A stretch of 14,128 nt of DNA, taken from assembly GCA_031272615.1 (NCBI GenBank), contig JAISTL010000174.1, positions 1-14,128 of the forward strand, read 5' to 3'. The notes under the pieces are model-generated. The model was not told where the DNA came from. It was given only the letters and a program-made list of their open reading frames with translations, and did not search any database. Shown here piece after piece: positions 1 through 6,599 of the stretch. The first letter of the stretch is position 1. Every line of letters starts with the position of its first letter. The position numbers and the translations under genes are program-made. Origin of the DNA: Methylobacteriaceae bacterium (GTDB lineage Bacteria > Pseudomonadota > Alphaproteobacteria > Rhizobiales > Beijerinckiaceae).

Positions 1-794
1 GCCAGCAGAGTAACGGCGGGCGAAGGTGATGTGACCGCCCAATCCTCGGGATGTTCGAGCACGACGGCGAAACGGTGGAGCGCGCCCTCGGAGGCGGGCG
101 GCGCGGCGCTGTTGATGTACCAGCCCGGCGGCGGGGCGATGAACAGCTCCGGCGCCGCCGCGCCCTCGGCTCGCACCGTGACGGTCAATCCGACTTCGGG
201 GTCCGTCGCCGCGGTACGCTCGACGGAAACAATCGACAACGGCCCGTCCGCGCCGACGGCCCGGCGCTTCGGCAAAGCCGCGACGGCGGCGTTCAGCGCC
301 GGACCGTCGGGGTTGACGCTCTGTTCAGGCCGCAGCACCACAACCTGATTTTCCTCCACCAGGCTGCACAGGCCGCTGCAGATGCCGACCCGCGCCGTCA
401 GGTTCACCTGCACCGGCTTGGTTTTGTCAACCGGCGTCAGGATCACGGGGAGCAGCACCTGGCTGCGGTAGGCGTTGACGGTGAAGGCATGGGCCTCACT
501 CATCTTTTCCGGAACCGGCCACAGCACTTCGGCGCTCTTCAGGTTCAGGGAGGCGCCCCAGTCGAAATCCGGCGCCAGACCCGCCTCGCCGGGATGCCGC
601 CAATAGGTCCAGGCGCCGGGGCCGGGGTCGATGACCAGGCCGGCGAGATAGGTGTCGCCGTTCCAGGTGGCGTCGGTGAGCCGCGTCTGCCCCTCGGTGA
701 TGGGGCGGGAAAACCCCGGGACACTCTGGGCCCGGGCGCCGGGAACAGCGGCAAGAATGAGAAGCGCGGCGACCGCGCGGACTATGGAAACCAC
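1..794 (-). CDS. DsbD N-terminal-domain-like secreted protein (partial, 3' end outside window)
   Basis: Reading the minus strand from a GTG at 794-792 gives an open frame of 264 codons that runs off the window start. The frame is closed by a TGA a few codons upstream, and GAGGGGG lies just before the GTG, so this start is well supported. Residues 1-22 are a signal peptide (hydrophobic ALLILAAVPGARA, cleavage near AQS). The mature part has W-T-Y-W-R-H-P-G around residues 62-69 and a Cys pair in GICSGLC (C139, C143). Both are typical of the stand-alone DsbD N-terminal-like (DsbD_N) proteins of alphaproteobacteria. In DsbD this immunoglobulin-like domain passes electrons through a Cys pair in the periplasm; a thiol-redox role here is inferred from the family. 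No membrane or thioredoxin domain is visible, but the C-terminus is missing. It diverges from yqgE, an arrangement I recall from other alphaproteobacteria. Confidence 0.8.
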   Translation of the reverse strand, partial: MVSIVRAVAALLILAAVPGARAQSVPGFSRPITEGQTRLTDATWNGDTYLAGLVIDPGPGAWTYWRHPGEAGLAPDFDWGASLNLKSAEVLWPVPEKMSEAHAFTVNAYRSQVLLPVILTPVDKTKPVQVNLTARVGICSGLCSLVEENQVVVLRPEQSVNPDGPALNAAVAALPKRRAVGADGPLSIVSVERTAATDPEVGLTVTVRAEGAAAPELFIAPPPGWYINSAAPPASEGALHRFAVVLEHPEDWAVTSPSPAVTLL

Positions 795-826
795 CGGGTC
801 CCCCTCGGTTCAAGTGAATCACGGGC

Positions 827-844
827 GCGGCGGACATCCGCCGC
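827..844. repeat. perfect 8-bp inverted repeat upstream of the DsbD_N gene
   Basis: GCGGCGGA and TCCGCCGC are separated by two bases in the divergent gap between the DsbD_N gene (starts at 794) and yqgE. It would lie in the promoter or 5' leader of the minus-strand gene and could act as an operator or leader hairpin. Such GC palindromes also arise by chance in GC-rich DNA. Confidence 0.35.
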
Positions 845-914
845 CGCTTCAGCGAAAATGGCGTTGTTCCTCCACCATTGTCAAGGAAATTTGCCCGCCG
901 TTTTCGCTTTCCGG

Positions 915-943
915 TTGGACAACGATGGAAACGGTGTTAACAT
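915..943 (+). promoter_or_regulatory. candidate sigma-70 promoter of yqgE
   Basis: TTGGAC (915-920) is followed after 17 bases by TAACAT (938-943). The hexamers match consensus only partly, but the spacing is ideal. Transcription would begin near 950, essentially at the ATG of 951, which would leave little or no leader. Confidence 0.3.
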
Positions 944-950
944 GGCCCCC

Positions 951-1571
951 ATGATGAACGCGACACTCGGAATTTCCCGCGGACCTCAGTTTTTCGGCGG
1001 TTGTTTTCTTGTCGCCATGCCCGACATGGCCGACGAGCGGTTTCGCCGCGCCGTTGTTTATCTCTGCTCCCACTCCCGGGAAGGCGCCATGGGAATCGTC
1101 ATCAATCATCCGGCGCTGGAATTCCGTTTTGTCGATCTGCTGAAGCAGCTCAACCTGACTCCCCACCGGGATACCATCCGCCTTCCCGCTGCTTTCGAGT
1201 CCATCCATGTGTTTCGCGGCGGACCGGTGGAAACCAGCCGGGGCTTTGTGCTGCATTCGCCCGACTATTACGCCGAACGCATGACGACTCCCATCAACAG
1301 CCGGGTGTCCCTCACCTCCACAGTGGACATCCTGCGCGCCATCGCCACCGGCGAGGGGCCGCAGGATATTCTCTTCGCCTTGGGCTACGCCGGTTGGGCC
1401 GCCGGTCAACTGGAGCAGGAAATCCGGAACAACGGCTGGCTCATCTGCAAGGCCGACATCGACGTGCTGTTCCACACCGCCGCCCACGCCCGCTATGACC
1501 AGGCGCTGCGGCTCTCCGGCATCGAGCCGAGGAACATCGCCGCCTTCTCCCACGTCGCCGGGCACGCTTAG
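951..1571 (+). CDS. yqgE: YqgE/AlgH family protein (UPF0301)
   Basis: A 206-residue protein that fits the UPF0301 family from end to end. It has an early FLVAMPDM-ADERFRRAVVYLC block (residues 19-39), the signature GAMGIVINHP (45-54), FRGGPV, GFVLHSPDYY, ALGYAGWAAGQLEQE, and the C-terminal VAGHA ending typical of the family. No catalytic activity is established for YqgE; AlgH was named from an alginate-regulation phenotype in Pseudomonas. The frame stays open upstream to position 51, but that part has no family similarity. Three in-frame ATGs (942, 951, 954) are possible starts, none with a good Shine-Dalgarno sequence. I chose 951 because a candidate -10 box covers 942. The exonuclease gene follows after 14 bases, so the two are probably co-transcribed. 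Confidence 0.92.
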   Translation: MMNATLGISRGPQFFGGCFLVAMPDMADERFRRAVVYLCSHSREGAMGIVINHPALEFRFVDLLKQLNLTPHRDTIRLPAAFESIHVFRGGPVETSRGFVLHSPDYYAERMTTPINSRVSLTSTVDILRAIATGEGPQDILFALGYAGWAAGQLEQEIRNNGWLICKADIDVLFHTAAHARYDQALRLSGIEPRNIAAFSHVAGHA

Positions 1572-1585
1572 GGCGGGTTTGGAAC

Positions 1586-2146
1586 GTGAGCCGGTTTGCC
1601 GTCATCGACACCGAAACCACCTGGGCGGACGCGGTGATGTCCATCGGACTCGTCATCGCCGAGTCCGGGACCTTCGGGTTGATTGACAAGAGATATTATA
1701 TTCTGACGCCTTACAAGAACCACGGCGGCATGTATGCCCACGCCCTCTACGCCCGCAACCACGCGCCTGACCTTGAATGTCCGCGCAAACAGGCGATGGG
1801 GGACCTGCTGTCGTTTCTGGAGGACTACGGCATTGTCGATATCTTTGCCTACAACGCCGCCTTCGACTACGGCCACCTGCCGGAACTCTCCCATCTCGTC
1901 TGGTACGACATCATGAAACTGGCGGCCTATCGGCGCCATAACCCCAAAATTCCGGAGAGCGCCGAGTGTTGGAAAACCGGCCGGCTGAAACGCCATTACG
2001 GCGTGGAAAGCATGTACAGGCTGCTCAGCGGCGACGAAACCTACTGCGAAACCCACAACGCCCTCGGCGACGCCTTGGACGAACTGGAAATCATGAAACG
2101 GCTGAACCATGACCTCGACAGGTATGTGAGACTCCGGCCCGCGTGA
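1586..2146 (+). CDS. DEDDh-type 3'-5' exonuclease domain protein (DnaQ-like fold)
   Basis: A 186-residue single-domain protein. The metal-binding acids of the DnaQ/RNase T superfamily are visible: D8-x-E10 in VIDTETT (Exo I), N90-AA-F93-D94 in AYNAAFD (Exo II), and H157 with D162 in HNALGDALDE (Exo III, DEDDh type). The family removes nucleotides from 3' ends of DNA or RNA; the substrate cannot be told from sequence. The body between motifs (KYYI-like RYYILTPYKNHGGMY, then WYDIMKLAA) differs from the polymerase III epsilon subunit and from RNase T, so it should not be called dnaQ. The start is GTG at 1586; GGGCGGG upstream is only a fair ribosome-binding site. It sits 14 bases after yqgE and converges on the small secreted-protein gene. 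Confidence 0.85.
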   Translation: MSRFAVIDTETTWADAVMSIGLVIAESGTFGLIDKRYYILTPYKNHGGMYAHALYARNHAPDLECPRKQAMGDLLSFLEDYGIVDIFAYNAAFDYGHLPELSHLVWYDIMKLAAYRRHNPKIPESAECWKTGRLKRHYGVESMYRLLSGDETYCETHNALGDALDELEIMKRLNHDLDRYVRLRPA

Positions 2147-2189
2147 CAGGCATGAACCGTATTCGTCCGGGCATCACCCCGCAACCGCA

Positions 2190-2495
2190 CTACCGGCACA
2201 CGCGCTCGATGCGGCGGACCCAGCGGCGGCCGTTCCACACGCGGTGTTTCACGATGCGGCAGTTCTTGCGGTAGCGCGGTGGCGGCGGCACGGCACGCCA
2301 CGGGCGGTAACCGCGGGCACGGGGCTGCACCCGGGCGCTCACGCCCACAGGAGTCACCCCCACGCCAGGCCGGAAATCGTTGAACGTCACAGCGCCCTCG
2401 TCGGGGAAATAAAGCGGGTCGGCGGCCACGGGCACGGTAGCGGCGGCAAGGCTGCAACCGGCGACAAACGCCAAAGCGAACAGGTTTTTGAACAT
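2190..2495 (-). CDS. small basic secreted protein with C-terminal Cys pair, function unknown
   Basis: A 101-residue protein. The ATG at 2495-2493 is preceded by AGGAG at about nine bases, which favours it over the longer frame starting at 2573. Residues 1-25 form a signal peptide (MFKNLFALAF..., cleavage near VAA/DP). The mature chain is short, rich in Arg and Pro, and ends in NCRIVKHRVW-NGRRWVRRIERVCR, with Cys79 and Cys100 likely to form a disulfide around a basic hairpin. VAGC at residues 11-14 resembles a lipobox but lies too early for a usual lipoprotein signal. I recognise the general style from small exported proteins of alphaproteobacteria but cannot assign a function. It is monocistronic and convergent with the exonuclease gene. 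Confidence 0.72.
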   Translation of the reverse strand: MFKNLFALAFVAGCSLAAATVPVAADPLYFPDEGAVTFNDFRPGVGVTPVGVSARVQPRARGYRPWRAVPPPPRYRKNCRIVKHRVWNGRRWVRRIERVCR

Positions 2496-3013
2496 GGGCA
2501 GGAATCTCCTTGCGCGGTGGTTTATCGAAAAATCAGTACCGGGGCGTGGCTTCGGCGCCGGACGCAGCCGCATCGTTTCCCTTTCGACGGAAACAACGGG
2601 CTCGGGGCCGGAAAACCTCCAACGGGAGGCAATGAACCCCGGTCGCCATGCGACTCATTGTCCCTTTCCGGTCCACCCGACCCTATATAACGGGTAATTG
2701 CGGAACAATTGTGGTTGACCCGGGCTGATAAATGAACTATCACATATGTGGTAAATACATCATTATATGAGACATTTGCCGTAAACACCAACGACCCGGA
2801 GCTCCGCCCTCCGGAGTCCGGACAACAAACCGCGGCGGGTTTTCCGTGCTTGAGGCCTCACCTGTTAATAAAAGCTGTGTTGAGCGCCGCGTCCCCTTGT
2901 CAACGGCGCGTGCGTTTTGTATCAACAGTTTCCGTGCCATACAAGACGGGGGCACCCTGTACCGCCGTGTTTGACCCAAAAACCTTGACTGACCCAAGAA
3001 AGAGGAGATTATC
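2496..3013. other. 518-base divergent intergenic region upstream of tctC
   Basis: No credible gene is visible here. The stretch 2680-2770 is AT-rich and holds the candidate tct promoter and a palindrome. From 2796 to 2910 there are GC hairpins: CCGGAG/CTCCGG at 2796-2814, the palindrome GTCCGGAC at 2816-2823, and GCGCCG/CGGCGC at 2884-2909 followed shortly by TTTT. A 6-bp inverted repeat TTGTAT/ATACAA lies at 2917-2944. Direct repeats TGACCCAA occur at 2972-2979 and 2990-2997. If transcription starts near 2750, tctC has a structured leader of roughly 260 bases, long enough for RNA-level control, although no known riboswitch class is recognised. Confidence 0.5.
2715..2753 (+). promoter_or_regulatory. 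candidate tctCBA promoter with overlapping palindromic operator
   Basis: TTGACC (2715-2720) and TATCAC (2738-2743) are 17 bases apart. The -10 hexamer lies inside a 16-bp near-perfect palindrome, TATCACATATGTGGTA (2738-2753), with one mismatched pair. Overlap of a dyad with a -10 box is typical of a repressor site. The GTGGT half-site also occurs at 2711-2715. The regulator is not identifiable from the window. Confidence 0.35.
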
Positions 3014-3982
3014 ATGAAAAGCGTCACATTTTCCATGCTGGGCGCCGTATGCGCCGGTGTGCTGGTGCTGGGGGGCAGCGCCTTTGCCGCCGATTATCCG
3101 AGCAAGCAGCTTGAACTCGTGGTTCCCTACGCCGCCGGCGGCGGAACCGACCTTCTGGCCCGCGCCTATGCCGACACGGCCAAGAACTATGCCGGGCAAG
3201 CCATCGGCGTGGTAAACAAGACCGGCGGCGCCGGCGCCATCGGCCTTTCGGACATCGCCCGCGGTAAGGCCGACGGTTACAAGATCGGCATGGGCACGGT
3301 GGAAATGTCCATGCTTCCGCATATGGGCCAGAACGCCGCCTTCACCATCAAGGATTTCACCCCCATCGCCCGCCTGAACGCCGAACCCTCGGCCATCTCG
3401 GTGAACAAGGACTCGCCGCTGAAAACCGTCGAGGAATTCCTGGAGTTCGCCAAGGCCAACCCGGGCAAGATCCGCATCGGTAACTCCGGACCGGGCGCCA
3501 TCTGGCACATCGCCGCCGCGGCGCTGGAAGACAAGGCCGGCATCACCGTGACCCACGTGCCGTTTGACGGCGCCGCCCCGGCCATCACCGCCCTGCTCGG
3601 CGGCCATATCGAGGCGGTGACGGTGTCGGTGCAGGAAGTCGCCTCCCATGTGGACGGCGGCAACATCCGGTTGCTGGCGGTGCTGGACAACCAGCGTCAT
3701 CCCAAATATCCCGATATCCCGACCCTGAAGGAAAAGGGCGTTGACGTCGCCGTCTCCACATGGCGCGGCATTGTCGGCCCCGCCAATCTCCCGGCGGACG
3801 TGGTCGCCAAACTTTCGGATATTTCGGCCAAAACCGCGGCGGACCCGGCCTTCCAGGAAACCCTGAAGAAAATGAACCTCACCGCCGCCTATCTTGACGC
3901 CGCCGGCTTCAAGGACGCCATCGAGAAGGACAACGCCTTCTTCGAGGAGTTCATGGCCAAGCTCGGCATCGGCAAGAAATAA
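3014..3982 (+). CDS. tctC: tripartite tricarboxylate transporter substrate-binding protein (TctC family)
   Basis: A 322-residue periplasmic binding protein. A signal peptide (hydrophobic AVCAGVLVLGGSAFA, cleavage near residue 25/26) is followed by the family opening YPSKQLELVVPYAAGGGTD (28-46) and V-N-K-T-GGAGAIG (67-77), the loops that grip a carboxylate through bound water. Length and the PFDGAAPAITALLGGHIEA block also match TctC/Bug proteins. AGGAG lies seven bases before the ATG. Bug-family specificity (citrate, other di- or tricarboxylates, aromatic acids, nicotinate and more) cannot be read from sequence, so the substrate is unknown. It is the first gene of a tctC-tctB-tctA operon, and a terminator-like hairpin directly after it would favour its higher expression. 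Confidence 0.95.
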   Translation: MKSVTFSMLGAVCAGVLVLGGSAFAADYPSKQLELVVPYAAGGGTDLLARAYADTAKNYAGQAIGVVNKTGGAGAIGLSDIARGKADGYKIGMGTVEMSMLPHMGQNAAFTIKDFTPIARLNAEPSAISVNKDSPLKTVEEFLEFAKANPGKIRIGNSGPGAIWHIAAAALEDKAGITVTHVPFDGAAPAITALLGGHIEAVTVSVQEVASHVDGGNIRLLAVLDNQRHPKYPDIPTLKEKGVDVAVSTWRGIVGPANLPADVVAKLSDISAKTAADPAFQETLKKMNLTAAYLDAAGFKDAIEKDNAFFEEFMAKLGIGKK

Positions 3983-3998
3983 CATCCGACGTGAATTC

Positions 3999-4031
3999 AA
4001 GGGCTTGGGAGTTTCTCTTCCAGGCCCTTTT
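3999..4031 (+). terminator. terminator-like hairpin between tctC and tctB
   Basis: The arms AAGGGCTTGGGAG (3999-4011) and CTTCCAGGCCCTT (4017-4029) pair over 13 positions with two wobble pairs and a 5-base loop, followed by TT and then GTCTT. The T tract is short (TTTT at 4028-4031), so partial termination or protection of the tctC mRNA 3' end is more likely than a full stop, because tctB and tctA follow on the same strand. Confidence 0.7.
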
Positions 4032-4122
4032 GTCTTCCGGCGCCGCGCCGCTCCGGCGCCCTTGAAGTCTTCGCTCTCCCCCAAGCCTCCGCATTGACCC
4101 TCAGCACCCCAAGGACGCCGCC

Positions 4123-4635
4123 ATGGAGCAAGCCGCCGAAATCCCGACAAAAAAGACCCCGTACCGGGACCGCCTCATCGAGCTGGCGATCGCCGTGCTG
4201 CTCATCTGTTTTGCCGCCGGCGTCATCTACGTCGCTCAAGGCTACAGCGACAACGGCATGTCGACGGATGTCGGCCCGGCCCGCTTCCCGACGGTCTATG
4301 GCCTTGTCCTGATTGCCCTGAGCATCGCGCTGATCGTGCAGAATGTCACGGCGCTCAACCGCGGCGATGTCGACCGCGAGGCGCCGCCGATCTCCACCCA
4401 CCGGGTGTTTCTCATCACCACCGGCATCGTGCTGACCTTCGCGCAATACTGGTCCATGCCGTATCTCGGCTATCTCACCTCCATGTTCCTGTATCTGTGC
4501 CTGCTGGCCGCGTTGATGGGCCTGCGCCACGTTTTGCTCAACCCGCTGATTTCCGCGGTGTTCACCGGATTGATCTATTTCTGCTTCTACACCCTTCTGA
4601 ACGTCCCGCTGCCGGTCGGCGAGTTGTTTGAATAA
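4123..4635 (+). CDS. tctB: tripartite tricarboxylate transporter small membrane subunit (TctB family)
   Basis: A 170-residue, very hydrophobic protein with four or five membrane segments: about 19-38, 57-75, 95-112, 113-133 and 141-162. After the first helix it carries VGPARFP (50-56), matching the G-P-x-x-F-P motif of the family. TctB is the poorly conserved small integral membrane partner of TctA in ion-gradient-driven uptake. AAGGA lies about nine bases upstream of the ATG. The gap to tctC is 140 bases and contains the hairpin; tctA follows after 18 bases. Confidence 0.88.
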   Translation: MEQAAEIPTKKTPYRDRLIELAIAVLLICFAAGVIYVAQGYSDNGMSTDVGPARFPTVYGLVLIALSIALIVQNVTALNRGDVDREAPPISTHRVFLITTGIVLTFAQYWSMPYLGYLTSMFLYLCLLAALMGLRHVLLNPLISAVFTGLIYFCFYTLLNVPLPVGELFE

Positions 4636-4653
4636 CATCCCGGAGGCTTCGAT

Positions 4654-6156
4654 ATGGAACAGTTGACCATGCTGCTGAGCGGTTTCGCGACGCTCTTCCA
4701 GGACCCGTGGACCCTCATTCTGGCGGTGTTCGGCGTTGCCGTCGGCATCGTCATCGGCGCGCTGCCGGGCCTCACCGCCACCATGGGCGTCGCCATCATC
4801 CTGCCCTTCACCTTCGGCATGGCCGCGGTGCCCGGGCTGACCATGATTTGCGGCGTTTATTTCGGCGGCGTTTATGCCGGGGCGGTCACCGCCATTCTGC
4901 TGCGCATTCCCGGCACGCCCGCCGCCGCGGCCACCGCCATCGACGGTTACGAACTCACCAAAAAGGGCGAGGGCGGCAAGGCGCTGGGCGTCGCCACCTT
5001 CTCGTCGTTCACCGGCGGCTTCATCAGCATCCTGATGCTGGTGTTCCTGTCGCCGATCCTGGCGAGTTTCGCCCTCAAGTTCAGCGCCGCGGAAACCTTC
5101 GCGCTGGCCGTGTTCGGCCTGTCGATCATCGCCAGCATCTCCGGCAGCAACCCGATCAAGGGCCTGATGGCCGGGTTCCTCGGCCTCATCATCGCCACCA
5201 TCGGGCTGGACCCGATGGGCGGTTTCCCGCGTTTCACCTGGGGCATTCCCGACCTGATGCAGGTGCCGTTCATCCCGGTGATGATCGGCCTGTTCGCCGC
5301 CTCCGAAGCCTTCAAGACCATCGGGGAAAGCGACATCGCCGCCAAGACGGCCGTGGCGCTCAAGAACATCATCCCCACCCGCGAGACCTTCCGGCACATC
5401 GCCGGAACGGTGCTGCGCTCCACCTTTCTCGGCGCCTTCATCGGCTGTGTTCCGGGCGCCGGCGCCGATATCGCCGCCTTTGTCGCCTACAACGAGGCCA
5501 AGCGCTTCAGCAAACACCCCGAGAATTTCGGCAAGGGCGAGGTTCTGGCGGTCGCGGCCTGTGAATCCGGCGCCAACGGCTGCACCGGCGGCGCCATGCT
5601 GCCGATGCTCACCCTCGGCGTGCCCGGTGACGCCGTCACCGCGGTGATGCTCGGGGCGCTGACCATCCAGGGCATGCAGCCCGGGCCGCTGCTGTTCCGC
5701 GACCACGCCGACAAGGTGTTCACCCTGTTCGCCGGCATGCTGTTCTGCTATGTCATCATGCTGGCCATGGGGCTGGGTTCGCTGCGCTTCATCGGCAAGC
5801 TGTTGCAGATGCCGAAATCCGTGCTGACGCCGCTGATTCTGGCGCTGTCCATCGTCGGCTCCTATGCCATCAACAACAACACCTTCGACATCGGCATCAT
5901 GCTGGTGTCCGGCGTCATCGGCTATGTCATGCAGAAATACGACTTTCCGCCCTCCCCGGTGGTGCTGGCGCTGATCATGGGGCCGATGGCGGAGTCCAAC
6001 TTCCGCCGGGCCCTGACCATGACCGGCGGCAGTTACGATTTCCTGTGGACACGGCCCATCACCGTCGGCTTCCTGCTGCTGGCCGCCGCCTCGCTGCTGC
6101 TGCCGGTGGTCCGCTATCTGCTGGCCAGACGCCGGAGCCGCGCCGCGGCGGCATAA
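4654..6156 (+). CDS. tctA: tripartite tricarboxylate transporter large permease subunit (TctA family)
   Basis: A 500-residue polytopic membrane protein of the size usual for TctA. The internally duplicated motifs are clear: GALPGLTATMG (35-45) with RIPGTPAAAATAIDGY (84-99) in the first half, and GCVPGAGADIAAF (264-276) with LGVPGDAVTAVMLGAL (321-336) in the second. These form the re-entrant substrate and ion pathway in the family. The protein imports the carboxylate delivered by TctC using an ion gradient. GGAGG stands about eight bases before the ATG. It ends the operon; no strong terminator is visible after its stop codon. A long open frame on the opposite strand is a codon-bias artefact. 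Confidence 0.96.
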   Translation: MEQLTMLLSGFATLFQDPWTLILAVFGVAVGIVIGALPGLTATMGVAIILPFTFGMAAVPGLTMICGVYFGGVYAGAVTAILLRIPGTPAAAATAIDGYELTKKGEGGKALGVATFSSFTGGFISILMLVFLSPILASFALKFSAAETFALAVFGLSIIASISGSNPIKGLMAGFLGLIIATIGLDPMGGFPRFTWGIPDLMQVPFIPVMIGLFAASEAFKTIGESDIAAKTAVALKNIIPTRETFRHIAGTVLRSTFLGAFIGCVPGAGADIAAFVAYNEAKRFSKHPENFGKGEVLAVAACESGANGCTGGAMLPMLTLGVPGDAVTAVMLGALTIQGMQPGPLLFRDHADKVFTLFAGMLFCYVIMLAMGLGSLRFIGKLLQMPKSVLTPLILALSIVGSYAINNNTFDIGIMLVSGVIGYVMQKYDFPPSPVVLALIMGPMAESNFRRALTMTGGSYDFLWTRPITVGFLLLAAASLLLPVVRYLLARRRSRAAAA

Positions 6157-6186
6157 CGCCCGCCGCCTGAGAAAGGGCCCCCACCC

Positions 6187-6231
6187 GGTGGACACGGTGG
6201 ACACCTTGGACACGGTGGACTTGGTGGACGA
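6187..6231. repeat. five-copy 9-bp tandem repeat (minisatellite)
   Basis: Units read GGTGGACAC, GGTGGACAC, CTTGGACAC, GGTGGACTT and GGTGGACGA. The core TGGAC is kept in every copy while the outer bases drift. It begins 30 bases after the tctA stop codon and is not part of a recognisable protein. Confidence 0.85.
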
Positions 6232-6371
6232 CCGCCGGCGCCAACGGTTGAAGTGTCCACGGCAGGCGTCGCCGTCACCCCCGGGCGTCAGCGAAGCAAT
6301 CCAGTATCGCCGCCACTCCACCGGTTGGGATGTCACACGGCCGGCGCCGCGTCACGTCGACCGGTGGTACA

Positions 6372-6515
6372 GGCGGCAAAGGTTTTACCGTGCGGAGTCT
6401 GCAACACATGCGACAATTCTATCGCGTATTCCCGATTCGTGACACACTGTGCCGCGAATTGAGTTGGTCGCATTATCGCCTGTTGATGCGTATTGAGGAC
6501 GAGCGCAGGCGATAA
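6372..6515 (+). pseudogene. fragment of a DUF1016/YhcG-family (PDDEXK nuclease) gene
   Basis: One frame reads GGKGFTVRSLQHMRQFY, then RVFPIRDTLCRELSWSHYR and LLMRIEDERRR, then TAA. This matches the N-terminal helical domain of DUF1016 proteins, whose hallmark is GKGF...L..MRQFY...FP.....L...LSWSHYR.L..... The family normally has about 340-370 residues with a PDDEXK nuclease domain at the C-terminus; only about 46 residues remain. What precedes GKGF in frame has no family likeness, and the frame breaks at ERRR, where the family continues with a conserved segment. The base composition is less GC-rich than in neighbouring genes, suggesting acquisition. It is probably non-functional. Although an ATG at 6330 opens this frame, I see no ribosome-binding site for it. 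Confidence 0.75.
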
Positions 6516-6599
6516 CTCTCTCTTCGCTTTTTCGTTGGACAAGCGGCCCTGTTTCGGTTTAGCACGGGAGCCCGCCCGTATTCCGCACCGGAGGTTGTC

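Larger units (their letters stand above)
6157..6599. other. 443-base region with tandem repeat, inverted repeat and gene relic
   Basis: Between tctA and the S49 peptidase there is no intact gene. It contains the 9-bp tandem repeat, a perfect 8-bp inverted repeat CCACCGGT (6318-6325) and ACCGGTGG (6360-6367) with 34 bases between, and a DUF1016 fragment starting five bases after the second arm. The end of the region should hold the promoter of the peptidase gene; TTGGAC at 6535-6540 is a possible -35 box without a convincing -10. Confidence 0.55.

Noticed and set aside
143..148. Non-canonical ABC signature (LGLGQ in place of LSGGQ) in XylG residues 143-147 as a possible defect
   Set aside because: Coordinates here are residue numbers. 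As I recall it, E. coli XylG has the same LGLGQ form, so it is normal for this protein.
496..837. Minus-strand frame of 113 codons in the DsbD_N gene
   Set aside because: Wrong frame: the adjacent frame starting at GTG 794 carries a signal peptide and family motifs.
51..950. N-terminal extension of yqgE giving a 506-residue protein
   Set aside because: The first 300 residues are antisense to the DsbD_N gene and have no domain; the UPF0301 domain begins at about 951.
2971..2997. TTGACC and TTGACT as -35 boxes just before tctC
   Set aside because: Any matching -10 box would fall on the ribosome-binding site or inside the gene.
2900..4150. 416-codon minus-strand open frame opposite tctC
   Set aside because: No recognisable domain; antisense to tctC and its leader.
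6187..6231. CRISPR array
   Set aside because: Units are 9 bp and contiguous without spacers; it is a simple tandem repeat.
3997..6336. 779-codon open frame on the minus strand, opposite tctB and tctA
   Set aside because: Low-complexity translation rich in H, Q, G and D with no family similarity, exactly antisense to well-supported transporter genes; it arises from strong third-position GC bias.
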